A stretch of 64,000 nucleotides of DNA. Source: an uncultured Muribaculaceae bacterium. Lineage in GTDB: Bacteria; Bacteroidota; Bacteroidia; Bacteroidales; Muribaculaceae. Within the stretch, counting starts at the first letter, position 1; the number at the start of each line of letters is the position of its first letter. Positions 42,236 through 49,965 of the stretch are shown in pieces. Below the pieces are notes generated by a model. That model was not told the origin of the DNA and searched no databases. It saw nothing but the letters and a program-made list of their open reading frames with translations. The stretch covers positions 62,001-126,000 of the forward strand of contig CALUMJ010000002.1 in NCBI GenBank assembly GCA_944321715.1. Reading direction: 5' to 3'. The position numbers and the translations under genes were made by a program.

Positions 42236-42242
42236 GCTATAC

Positions 42243-43199
42243 TTAATCGGCAACCCAATTATTATTGTAAACAGTATATGTCATTTTACTACGGTACAAA
42301 CTTTCGGCCTGCGGAATTTTAACAATGTATGTGCGTTTTTCTCGATTTGTAAGTTTTGTTGACCGTATCCACGGATTCATTTCTCGTAATTGCATATAAG
42401 AAATGCCATGCGACTTAGCCCAATCGCTCCAACTTGCAACACTACCAGTCACTTTCACCTCGGTGTATTTAATTGGCTGGTAAAGTTGCTGTTTGGTTAT
42501 GAAAAATCCATATTTCTTTGGGTTTTCAATAATCAATTTCATGGCAATAAAGCGAAACACATACCGCGAAGTTTCCTCATTGAGATACAAGTCAAATGAG
42601 TTTTCGGCAAGTTGCCTATCAAGCTCTTTAGAAATACGTCCCATTCCAGCATTGTATGACGCAGCAACAGTAGGCCAATGCTTATACTTGGCATACGCTG
42701 CTTTTAAATACCGGCAAGCGGCTTCGGTCGCCTTCTCCGGGTCGTAACGTTCGTCAACTTCATCATTTATAATCAACCCATATTGCTTGCCAGTTCCCTT
42801 CATAAACTGCCACATGCCTACTGCCCCCGCATAAGACCTCGCCGTAGGACTCAAGTAACTCTCTACCACTGCAAGGTATGCAAAGTCTTCGGGTATGCCA
42901 TTCTTTTTCAATATAGGCACTATAAGAGGGAAATAGCGATTTGCCCTCTTTATTGACAACAACAGATTGCTGTGTCCGTATATGATTTGTGTCATTTCTC
43001 GGTCGAGCCGTTCATACATGTCTATACGGTCAAGCAACACTTGTTCACCGGCAATTACTACAGCCATAGGCACATTGGGATTTGCCGATAATGGATGCAG
43101 CCCATTAATATATGGTCGCGCAAAATCGTCACCGATTGCATCCGACGCATTAGCTACAGCAATAGCCAATGTCATTATCATTAAGACTAATCTTTTCAT
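42243..43199 (-). CDS. Membrane/periplasmic lytic murein transglycosylase (MltD-like)
   Basis: 318 residues from ATG 43199 (TTG 43205 is also in frame). A signal peptide ([18 protein letters not shown]) is followed by an SLT family 1 domain at about 95-215. It carries the catalytic Glu in [24 protein letters not shown] and the substrate motif [11 protein letters not shown]. The C-terminal part (about 245-290) resembles a LysM-type segment ([23 protein letters not shown]). Such enzymes cleave glycan strands with anhydro-muramyl formation. It lies between a T9SS cargo gene and uvrA, with gaps under 20 bases. Confidence 0.88.
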   Translation of the reverse strand: MKRLVLMIMTLAIAVANASDAIGDDFARPYINGLHPLSANPNVPMAVVIAGEQVLLDRIDMYERLDREMTQIIYGHSNLLLSIKRANRYFPLIVPILKKNGIPEDFAYLAVVESYLSPTARSYAGAVGMWQFMKGTGKQYGLIINDEVDERYDPEKATEAACRYLKAAYAKYKHWPTVAASYNAGMGRISKELDRQLAENSFDLYLNEETSRYVFRFIAMKLIIENPKKYGFFITKQQLYQPIKYTEVKVTGSVASWSDWAKSHGISYMQLREMNPWIRSTKLTNREKRTYIVKIPQAESLYRSKMTYTVYNNNWVAD

Positions 43200-43218
43200 T
43201 TGCAATTGTTAGTTTATT

Positions 43219-44565
43219 TTATTCCACTGTTCCTGAATTAGAATCTGTACCAGTATAATTCAAAATATTGATATCGCCACTGAGTTTGTATTCTTTACCA
43301 TCTGCTCCACGAGCCTCAATGACATAGAAATAAGTTCCCGATTTTACATATTTACCTTTATATTTGCCATCCCACCCTTGCGATGGGTCTGAAAAATGGC
43401 ACATTTCAACTCCCCACCGGTTGAAAATCCAACATTGGAACTCTACAATCGAACGGTACGACACGCGCCATTCATCATTAATCCCTTCACTACCTTGTGG
43501 CGAAAAAACATTTGGACATTCGAGAACCGATTCACCAATACTTATAGTATAGGTTTCACTCATAGTTTCACATTCGCCCGAACTATCTGCACCATAAAAC
43601 CTGTAATAGAAAGTGCCAGCCTCATTGAATGTTTGCGTAATTTCTTCTTGGTTGAAACGACTCTCTATATCATTAAATTCCGCATCGTGCGACATTTGCC
43701 ATTCCTCATGAGCCATGGCATCAGTACAATACGCAGTGAATGTTATCGTCACAGGAGCCGACCCGCCCAACGATGAGTCCGGCCCAGTGTCACTCTCTTG
43801 CTCATTATCAACATCCCTACCCTCTTGCTCTGCCGTGGTTTCAACTGCAACAGCACTCGTAGTGTAATTATCGCTTGTGACAGTTTCTTCCATGTTCCAA
43901 TAACGTAAGAAGCGGTCACCGCTTAATGTGAACTCGGTATTGCAATATGGAGCTTGCACAGCCATCACCGAACTGAAGTCTTCCTCGCTGTTTTCTACGC
44001 TCACTTCTTCCCATGCCATATTGGTATCGTTCCATTCAAGGGTACGGTAAGAAAGTGTCAAATCACGATTTAGATTCATCATTGCCCCATTAATTGTGTA
44101 ATATATGATGTTAGCTCCTGCTCCATCGACTTCCAACCGTGCCGTACCACAATCACGCTCGGCACTGAAATTTATCGCGTTCAATGATAGCTGATAATCG
44201 GCATAGTTGACAACCCAAACGTATGTGCGGTTGGTTCCTTCTTCTATGATATATCCACAATTGGCTTGTACCTGCGGCATTTGCGTGGTTCGACTATCTA
44301 TGCGTTCTACCCCATCGGCCACAGTGGCATATCCGCCTCCCTGCTCGCTATATGTGTACCATGTGACGGTGGCATCGCTCGATTGAGTATAGCTCATCGA
44401 CACTCCATCACAATCATATATGACATATATGCGGTCGAGCCCTGTGGAGGCAGCCGGCGTGTCTTCATATACGGCATACTGGCTACCTATAAAAGAAATT
44501 TGCTGCGGCATTGCCTTGAGGAATGCCGCAGACAATATTGCCAATAATACTATCGTTCTTGTCAT
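43219..44565 (-). CDS. T9SS-exported protein with type B (gliding-associated, CHU_C) C-terminal domain
   Basis: 448 residues from ATG 44565 (GTG 44568 adjoins it). A signal peptide (MTRTIVLLAILSAAFLKAMP) is followed by about 320 residues with no recognised enzyme motif: beta-rich, acidic, and with a Glu/Asp-rich linker (EQEGRDVDNEQESDTGPDSS). The C-terminal 90 residues match the gliding-associated C-terminal pattern: CPNVFSPQGSEGINDEWRV, IFNRWGVEMCHFSDPSQGWDGKYKGKYVKSGTYFYVIEA, and a final KLSGDINIL strand. That domain directs export by the type IX system, whose translocon is encoded at 28560-35999. The cargo activity is unknown. Confidence 0.85.
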   Translation of the reverse strand: MTRTIVLLAILSAAFLKAMPQQISFIGSQYAVYEDTPAASTGLDRIYVIYDCDGVSMSYTQSSDATVTWYTYSEQGGGYATVADGVERIDSRTTQMPQVQANCGYIIEEGTNRTYVWVVNYADYQLSLNAINFSAERDCGTARLEVDGAGANIIYYTINGAMMNLNRDLTLSYRTLEWNDTNMAWEEVSVENSEEDFSSVMAVQAPYCNTEFTLSGDRFLRYWNMEETVTSDNYTTSAVAVETTAEQEGRDVDNEQESDTGPDSSLGGSAPVTITFTAYCTDAMAHEEWQMSHDAEFNDIESRFNQEEITQTFNEAGTFYYRFYGADSSGECETMSETYTISIGESVLECPNVFSPQGSEGINDEWRVSYRSIVEFQCWIFNRWGVEMCHFSDPSQGWDGKYKGKYVKSGTYFYVIEARGADGKEYKLSGDINILNYTGTDSNSGTVE

Positions 44566-44572
44566 CACTCTG

Positions 44573-45817
44573 TCAATCCAACTTGTGTATCACAAGCCCC
44601 GAACGCAGTTTAGGTTCAAACCAGGTGGTCTTTGGCGGCATGATGTTGCCACTGTCGGCTATTGCAAGCAACTGGTGCATAGATACTGGATATAAAGCCA
44701 ACGCCAAATCCATTTCACCACTGTCAACGCGCGACTGCAACTCTCCAAGCCCACGTATGCCTCCAACAAAATCGATGCGCTTGTCACGACGCAAGTCGGT
44801 TATTCCCAACAATTCATCAAGTATATATTTCGACGACACCGTAACGTCCAATCCCCTTATAGGGTCATCATCGTCATACGTGCCATCATGAGCCGTAAGC
44901 GAATACCAGTTACCGCCTATGTAGAGCGCAAAATTATGGAGCCTGTCTGGATGATATATCTCACTACCCTTTGGCACTACATCAAAATTTTTGCCAAGTA
45001 AGTGCAGCAATTCCTCTTCACTATGCCCATTCAAGCCTTTCACCAATCTATTATAATCGATAATTTTCAGATGCGACTCGGGAAAGCATACCGCCAAGAA
45101 ATAATTATACTCCTCAGTTCCGTTATGATTAGGATTATTATGAGCCATCTCATCGCCTACCAACGCTGCTGCCGCAGTGCGATGATGTCCGTCGGCAATA
45201 TACAACGCAGGCAGCGATTTAAATGCTTCGGTTATTGTGGCAATTGTATCATTGTCGTCTATCACCCACAACTCGTGCCTTATTCCATCTTCGCTGATGA
45301 AATCATATTCCGCTACGCCTTTAGCCACAGCGTCAATCACGTCTGCCAGAGTGGCACTGTCGCGAAACGACAAGAATACAGGTTCGATATTGGCGTGAGT
45401 GTTGCGAATATGTTTCATGCGGTCTTCTTCTTTGTCATGCCGCGTGAGTTCATGCTTCTTTATGCGCCCCTCCATGTAGTCTTTAACGTTTGTTGCCACC
45501 ACTATGCCATATTGTTTGTGGCGACCCATTGTCTGGGCATAAAGGTAATAGCATTCCTTCTTTTCTTCAACGAGCCAACCCTTTTGCTGGAACATTGCAA
45601 AATTTTCTATTGCTCGCCGATAAACCTCGTTGCTATGCTCATCAGTACCCTTTGGGAATTCTATTTCTGGTCGTGTGATATGATAAAGCGACATTTCATT
45701 CCCCTCGGCCTCTTTACGAGCCTCATCGGAATTCAATACATCATAAGGTCGTGCCGCGACTTTTTCCACAAGTTCTTTCGGCGGACGTAACCCTTTAAAT
45801 GGCTTTACAGTTATCAT
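44573..45817 (-). CDS. DUF1015 family protein
   Basis: 414 residues, soluble. The opening VKPFKGLRPPKELVEKVAARPYDVLNSDEARKEA and the later YIADGHHRTAAAALV are typical of DUF1015 as I remember it. The family is widespread and often adjoins serine biosynthesis genes (serA, serC) in Bacteroidota, but those are not here. The biochemical function is not established. It follows purA by 14 bases and precedes the T9SS cargo gene by 7 bases, so it belongs to the fur-led run. Confidence 0.88.
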   Translation of the reverse strand: MITVKPFKGLRPPKELVEKVAARPYDVLNSDEARKEAEGNEMSLYHITRPEIEFPKGTDEHSNEVYRRAIENFAMFQQKGWLVEEKKECYYLYAQTMGRHKQYGIVVATNVKDYMEGRIKKHELTRHDKEEDRMKHIRNTHANIEPVFLSFRDSATLADVIDAVAKGVAEYDFISEDGIRHELWVIDDNDTIATITEAFKSLPALYIADGHHRTAAAALVGDEMAHNNPNHNGTEEYNYFLAVCFPESHLKIIDYNRLVKGLNGHSEEELLHLLGKNFDVVPKGSEIYHPDRLHNFALYIGGNWYSLTAHDGTYDDDDPIRGLDVTVSSKYILDELLGITDLRRDKRIDFVGGIRGLGELQSRVDSGEMDLALALYPVSMHQLLAIADSGNIMPPKTTWFEPKLRSGLVIHKLD

Positions 45818-45831
45818 AATCTCATAATTGT

Positions 45832-47103
45832 TTACTTATTGTTGCGCATATCAATCGTTTGCATTCTGTCTGGGCCAACCGACACTATGGTTATCGGCAC
45901 ATTCAGTTCTTGTTCGAGGTATGCAATGTAATTCTTGAATTGCTCAGGAAACTGTTCTGCCGAAGTCATACTCGTCATGTCCACATTCCAACCTTCCATC
46001 TCATCATATATCGGTTCGATGTCGTGTTCAATATCGTATGGAAAATCTTTTGTGACCGTACCATTTATGCGGTATGCATTGCAGGCCTTTACAGTCTTGA
46101 AACCGTCGAGTACGTCGCTCTTCATCATTATCAACTGTGTAACGCCATTGAGCATTATGGTGTAACGCAATGCCACGAGGTCAATCCATCCACAACGTCG
46201 TTCTCGGCCAGTGACCGCGCCATATTCATGACCTATATCGCGGATTTTGGCACCAATCTCGTCGTGCAACTCCGTCGGAAACGGACCGCTTCCAACTCGT
46301 GTACAATAAGCTTTAAAGATTCCATACACCTCCCCTATCTTATTTGGCGCTATACCTAAACCTGTGCAAGCTCCAGCACACACAGTGTTTGACGAAGTTA
46401 CAAATGGATATGACCCGAAATCCACATCGAGCATGCTGCCTTGTGCCCCTTCACACAATATTTTTTTACCCTCTGTAAGATAACGGTTGACGACAATTTC
46501 GCTGTCGATTATTTCATATTGCTTCAGGTATTCAATTGCTTCCAGCCACTTCTTTTCAATTTCGGTAATGTCGGGAGTTTCGCCAAGTGCATTGAGAAGA
46601 TTGATATGGCGCATTTTTGCAGCCTTATACCTCTCATCGAATCCATGAAATATGTCACCGACTCTCAAGCCATTACGCCCAATCTTGTCGGTGTATGTCG
46701 GGCCAATACCCTTTCCGGTAGTACCTATCTTAGAGTCACCCTTCAGTTTCTCTTGTGCTGCATCCAACAAACGGTGTGTCGGCATGATTAGATGCGCCTT
46801 TTTGGATATTTTAAGCGTGTGTTTCAAATCTATGCCATTGCTTATTAATGCCTCTGCTTCTTCGGCAAACAACACTGGGTCGAGTACAACTCCATTACCT
46901 ATTATATTGATTTGTCCATGTTGGAAAATTCCAGATGGAATTGAACGCAACACATATTTCTTCCCTTCAAATTCAAGCGTATGCCCAGCATTTGGACCGC
47001 CCTGAAAACGAGCGACTATATCATAGCGCGGTGTTAATACGTCCACCACTTTACCTTTCCCTTCGTCGCCCCATTGCAGGCCTAACAATACATCTACTTT
47101 CAT
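45832..47103 (-). CDS. purA: Adenylosuccinate synthetase
   Basis: 423 residues. It makes adenylosuccinate from IMP, aspartate and GTP, the first step toward AMP. Motifs are intact: QWGDEGKGKVVDVL with the catalytic Asp, GGPNAGHTLEFEGKKYVL with the catalytic His, IGTTGKGIGPTYTDK, and CEGAQGSMLDVDFGSYPFVTSSN. GTP-contact residues lie in SVGPDRMQTI near the C-terminus. It follows fur by 22 bases and is probably transcribed from the fur promoter. Confidence 0.98.
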   Translation of the reverse strand: MKVDVLLGLQWGDEGKGKVVDVLTPRYDIVARFQGGPNAGHTLEFEGKKYVLRSIPSGIFQHGQINIIGNGVVLDPVLFAEEAEALISNGIDLKHTLKISKKAHLIMPTHRLLDAAQEKLKGDSKIGTTGKGIGPTYTDKIGRNGLRVGDIFHGFDERYKAAKMRHINLLNALGETPDITEIEKKWLEAIEYLKQYEIIDSEIVVNRYLTEGKKILCEGAQGSMLDVDFGSYPFVTSSNTVCAGACTGLGIAPNKIGEVYGIFKAYCTRVGSGPFPTELHDEIGAKIRDIGHEYGAVTGRERRCGWIDLVALRYTIMLNGVTQLIMMKSDVLDGFKTVKACNAYRINGTVTKDFPYDIEHDIEPIYDEMEGWNVDMTSMTSAEQFPEQFKNYIAYLEQELNVPITIVSVGPDRMQTIDMRNNK

Positions 47104-47125
47104 AGTTTTACCTTATGCTTGGTGT

Positions 47126-47611
47126 TTATTTTATTTTACTGTTTATTTTATTCTCTTTCCTAATCCGTCGTGCGCACGCATTGCAAATGCCATATATGTA
47201 CAACACGTAATACGAGGTCGTAAATGACGAATATTTCTTTAGGTTCAAATATTTCAGCAATTCGGCATCCTTTATCTCTTTTATCTTTCCACACTCGGTG
47301 CAAATCAAGTGGTGGTGATTGGGCGCATCTGTCACGCATTCATATTGCGATTGGCTGTTTTCTCCAAACCTATGCTTGCGCAAAAGGCCACAATCTGTCA
47401 ACAAATCGAGCGTGTTGTAAACCGTTGCCCGACTCACATGGTAGGCTTCCTCTTCCATGCGTTTGAACAATGCTTCGGCATCGAAATGCGCATCGAACGA
47501 CAGCACAATATCTAATATGGCAAACCGCTCTGGAGTTTTACGTAACTTCAGATTTTCAAGATACGAAGCAAGTTTGTCCCGTGCATTCAACCTCTGTTTA
47601 TCATCTACCAT
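47126..47611 (-). CDS. fur: Fur/PerR-family metal-dependent transcriptional regulator
   Basis: 161 residues from ATG 47611. The frame continues upstream to 47773, but the promoter -7 box at 47662-47669 lies inside that extension and the extra residues are not Fur-like. A winged helix-turn-helix (LKLRKTPERFAILDIVLSFDAHFDAEALFKRM, VSRATVYNTLDLLTDCGLLRKHRFG) is followed by the metal-binding dimerisation domain. The latter has a HHHLICTECGKI cluster and a second Cys pair in CNACARRI, giving a C4 zinc site. Whether it senses iron or peroxide cannot be decided from sequence. It is the first gene of a run that continues through purA to uvrA and a helicase. Confidence 0.92.
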   Translation of the reverse strand: MVDDKQRLNARDKLASYLENLKLRKTPERFAILDIVLSFDAHFDAEALFKRMEEEAYHVSRATVYNTLDLLTDCGLLRKHRFGENSQSQYECVTDAPNHHHLICTECGKIKEIKDAELLKYLNLKKYSSFTTSYYVLYIYGICNACARRIRKENKINSKIK

Positions 47612-47661
47612 TGCAATATCTGTCTTTTGTTCGCCATAAACTGGCTGGGCAAGCCCAATTG

Positions 47662-47669
47662 CAAAGATA
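47662..47669 (-). promoter_or_regulatory. -7 box of the fur-purA operon
   Basis: TATCTTTG on the minus strand is an exact TAnnTTTG match, 50 bases before the fur ATG. It rules out the longer Fur frame. The -33 region is weak, which would fit a regulated promoter. Confidence 0.6.
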
Positions 47670-47674
47670 CAACG

Positions 47675-47687
47675 TTTACTGCGTAAA
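47675..47687. promoter_or_regulatory. Palindrome TTTACTGCGTAAA inside the fur promoter
   Basis: A 5+3+5 perfect inverted repeat lies between the -33 and -7 positions of the fur promoter. Its place suggests an operator, possibly for autoregulation by Fur. It does not look like the classical 19-base Fur box. Confidence 0.35.
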
Positions 47688-47748
47688 TAAAATAAGAGCT
47701 TGTTTAAATTTTGTGCAAGATTATTTTGAATAATTTTTCGAGAATAAG

Positions 47749-47930
47749 AAACTGTTTTTGCTTTTTTGCCCAATGGTTTGAGATGAATTTACGAATCGGC
47801 TTCAGTTGCTTTGAGTAAGTTTAGTAAACCAAACGTCGAAAAGACAACAAAAGAATGGCCGAAAAGGCACTCAAAACATAACCAAAGAACTTACTTTAAA
47901 ATTATCACTGTAAAATTTCAAAAACAGTTT
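47749..47930. repeat. Segment bounded by 12-bp inverted repeats, possible miniature element
   Basis: AAACTGTTTTTG (47749-47760) and CAAAAACAGTTT (47919-47930) are exact reverse complements. A second pair, AGTAAGTT and AACTTACT, is nested inside. No open frame or clear target duplication is seen. It could be a small non-autonomous transposable element or a chance feature of AT-rich spacer. Confidence 0.3.
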
Positions 47931-47970
47931 TTAAATTACCTCTAACACTATTTTTCTCCATCAAGACGAG

Positions 47971-48013
47971 TAACGAAAAACAGCCCCAGTGAATTAGTTT
48001 CACCAGGGCTGTT
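47971..48013 (-). terminator. Intrinsic terminator downstream of pfp
   Basis: On the minus strand AACAGCCC-TGGTGA folds onto TCACTGGGGCTGTT around a short loop and is followed by TTTTTCGTTA. It starts about 22 bases after the pfp stop. Confidence 0.75.
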
Positions 48014-48034
48014 AAAATATGCTTTTATAGTCTA

Positions 48035-49687
48035 TTATTTTCCATCTTGCTCATAATAGAGTGTGCGTGACGGTTGGTCGCATACTTCGGCTGGACCGAA
48101 ATATTGTATCGGGCCAGGATACATGTAGCATGTGTTCAAAGCCCATTCGTCACGTTGCTCGGCAAATTTCTTGAAAGGCTTGCCATTAAGGTCAACAAGA
48201 GCCTTTTGGATTACAGGCTTCATCTTGCCGTTGCGACGTTCCATGTTCATCATCATAGTGATAGGTATGCCACCTGCTACCCATTGAACCGAAGGCTTGG
48301 TAAGGTTACGAACCGACGACATGTAACCCGTAGCGCCACAGTTGATGAGTTGTGCAGCATTGTAACCGAGTGCATAGCAATAGTCGGCATCGAAATTCGA
48401 CGGGTCGGCACAACGACCTTCATAACCGAAGAAGTGATGTTGTGCAGCAAATTTGCCAACATACTTGCCAGCAGCTTTCATCTCGGCAAGCTTCTTGCCT
48501 ACCATTTCACTAAGCAGCTTTTCTGTTTCGATGAGAGATACTTGCACGTTGCCGTGAGGGTCGCGGTCGAGGGTCAACTGGCGAGCAACACCCTTTGGCA
48601 GGCTCTCGAAGATTTTTGCATTCTCGGGTTTCAAGTTGGCAATGACGTAGCTGCGTTGTTCTTCCTCGCTCTTTGTTGCAAAGTCTGGAGTGCGTGCGAG
48701 CAGGTCGTTAAGCTCGGCAATCAGAGCCTTCATAGCAGGAATAAATTCAATCAGGCCTTCTGGAATCAGCACAGTGCCGAAATTGTCGCCATTTTCTGCA
48801 CGTTTTGCCACAACCGCTGCTATTCCATTCACGATATCGTCAAGTGTTTGGTTCTTTGCCTCAACTTCTTCGCTGATTATGCAATAATTTGGTTGTACTT
48901 GCAGCGCACATTCGAGTGCAATGTGCGAAGCCGAGCGACCCATCAACTTGATGAAGTGCCAATATTTCTTTGCCGAATTGCAGTCGCGTTGTATATTGCC
49001 GATGACTTCAGAATAAACCTTGGTAGCTGTGTCGAAGCCAAACGAAGTTTCAATCATGTCGTTCTTCAAGTCGCCATCAATTGTTTTCGGGCAACCGATT
49101 ACCTGCACACCCGCATTGTGAGCCTTATAATACTCGGCAAGTACACAAGCATTGGTGTTGGAGTCGTCGCCGCCGATAATCACGAGGGCTTTAATCTTGA
49201 GTTCGCGCAAGATTTCAAGGCCCTTCTCGAATTGTTCAACCTCTTCGAGCTTGGTACGGCCCGAACCGATAATATCAAAACCACCCGTATTGCGATACTC
49301 ATCGATAATGCTCGATGTGAGTTCGATATACTGGTGGTCAACAAGTCCGCCCGGTCCCATGAGGAAGCCATAGAGGCGGCACTCCTTGTTTATAGCCTTG
49401 AGGCCGTCAAACAAGCCGCTTATAACATTGTGTCCGCCAGGAGCTTGTCCGCCCGACAAAATCACGCCCACATTGAACGGAGTTGTTACCTTGGCTGGCT
49501 TGGGGTCTTTCTCGAAAGTTAATTCTGGCAACCCGTAAGTGTTGGGGAACAATGCCTTGATTTCTTCCTGGTCGGCAACCGACTGTGTCGGCTCGCCTTC
49601 CACGGCCTTCACTGCACCCCACAGTGCCGAGGGCAACTTGGGTTGATAAGCAGCACGAGCCTTTTGCAATGCGCTCTTCTTTGTCAT
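48035..49687 (-). CDS. pfp: Diphosphate-fructose-6-phosphate 1-phosphotransferase (PPi-dependent PFK)
   Basis: 550 residues, the long (clade II) form. It phosphorylates fructose 6-phosphate with pyrophosphate, reversibly, in glycolysis. Typical features are [24 protein letters not shown], the loop [19 protein letters not shown] (Gly-Asp-Asp, associated with PPi rather than ATP use), the catalytic [10 protein letters not shown], and [15 protein letters not shown]. Bacteroidales commonly use this enzyme. It stands alone, with a terminator below and the divergent dnaG promoter region above. Confidence 0.97.
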   Translation of the reverse strand: MTKKSALQKARAAYQPKLPSALWGAVKAVEGEPTQSVADQEEIKALFPNTYGLPELTFEKDPKPAKVTTPFNVGVILSGGQAPGGHNVISGLFDGLKAINKECRLYGFLMGPGGLVDHQYIELTSSIIDEYRNTGGFDIIGSGRTKLEEVEQFEKGLEILRELKIKALVIIGGDDSNTNACVLAEYYKAHNAGVQVIGCPKTIDGDLKNDMIETSFGFDTATKVYSEVIGNIQRDCNSAKKYWHFIKLMGRSASHIALECALQVQPNYCIISEEVEAKNQTLDDIVNGIAAVVAKRAENGDNFGTVLIPEGLIEFIPAMKALIAELNDLLARTPDFATKSEEEQRSYVIANLKPENAKIFESLPKGVARQLTLDRDPHGNVQVSLIETEKLLSEMVGKKLAEMKAAGKYVGKFAAQHHFFGYEGRCADPSNFDADYCYALGYNAAQLINCGATGYMSSVRNLTKPSVQWVAGGIPITMMMNMERRNGKMKPVIQKALVDLNGKPFKKFAEQRDEWALNTCYMYPGPIQYFGPAEVCDQPSRTLYYEQDGK

Positions 49688-49915
49688 AAATCGTTATATT
49701 ATATAGGTTGTAATATATACACTTTATTTCTCGCAAATTTCGCAAAAAAAACTCACACCGCCAACAATTACTATCTTAAAAAATCTACATGCCGATACTC
49801 AGCACTTTCAATTACCCCAAATCTATCATTAATCAAATGGGCCAAATAAAAAGACCGTGTCGCATTCCCGAGCCGCAGCCTGTTTTACCATCACCACATC
49901 TAACCACGGCTGCAA

Positions 49916-49946
49916 TTGCGTATGCGCAATATTATTAGTAATTTCG
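49916..49946 (+). promoter_or_regulatory. Candidate promoter of the dnaG-bio operon
   Basis: TTG (49916-49918) is spaced 20 bases from TAATTTCG (49939-49946), a near match to TAnnTTTG and the same variant as upstream of folP. The dnaG ATG is 20 bases downstream. Confidence 0.4.
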
Positions 49947-49965
49947 CACTGCTAATTTCACTTCA

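Larger units (their letters stand above)
47612..48034. other. Gene-free stretch between pfp and fur
   Basis: 423 bases with no supportable gene once the fur start is set at 47611. It holds the fur promoter (47662-47669) and its palindrome, a 182-base segment bounded by 12-bp inverted repeats (47749-47930), and the pfp terminator (47971-48013). Confidence 0.7.

Noticed and set aside
47612..47773. Upstream extension of the fur frame by 54 codons
   Set aside because: It contains the promoter -7 box and does not resemble Fur.
48074..49522. A 482-residue open frame antisense to pfp
   Set aside because: It lies wholly opposite the well-conserved pfp gene, has no recognisable domain or sensible composition, and is explained by pfp codon usage leaving few stops on the other strand.
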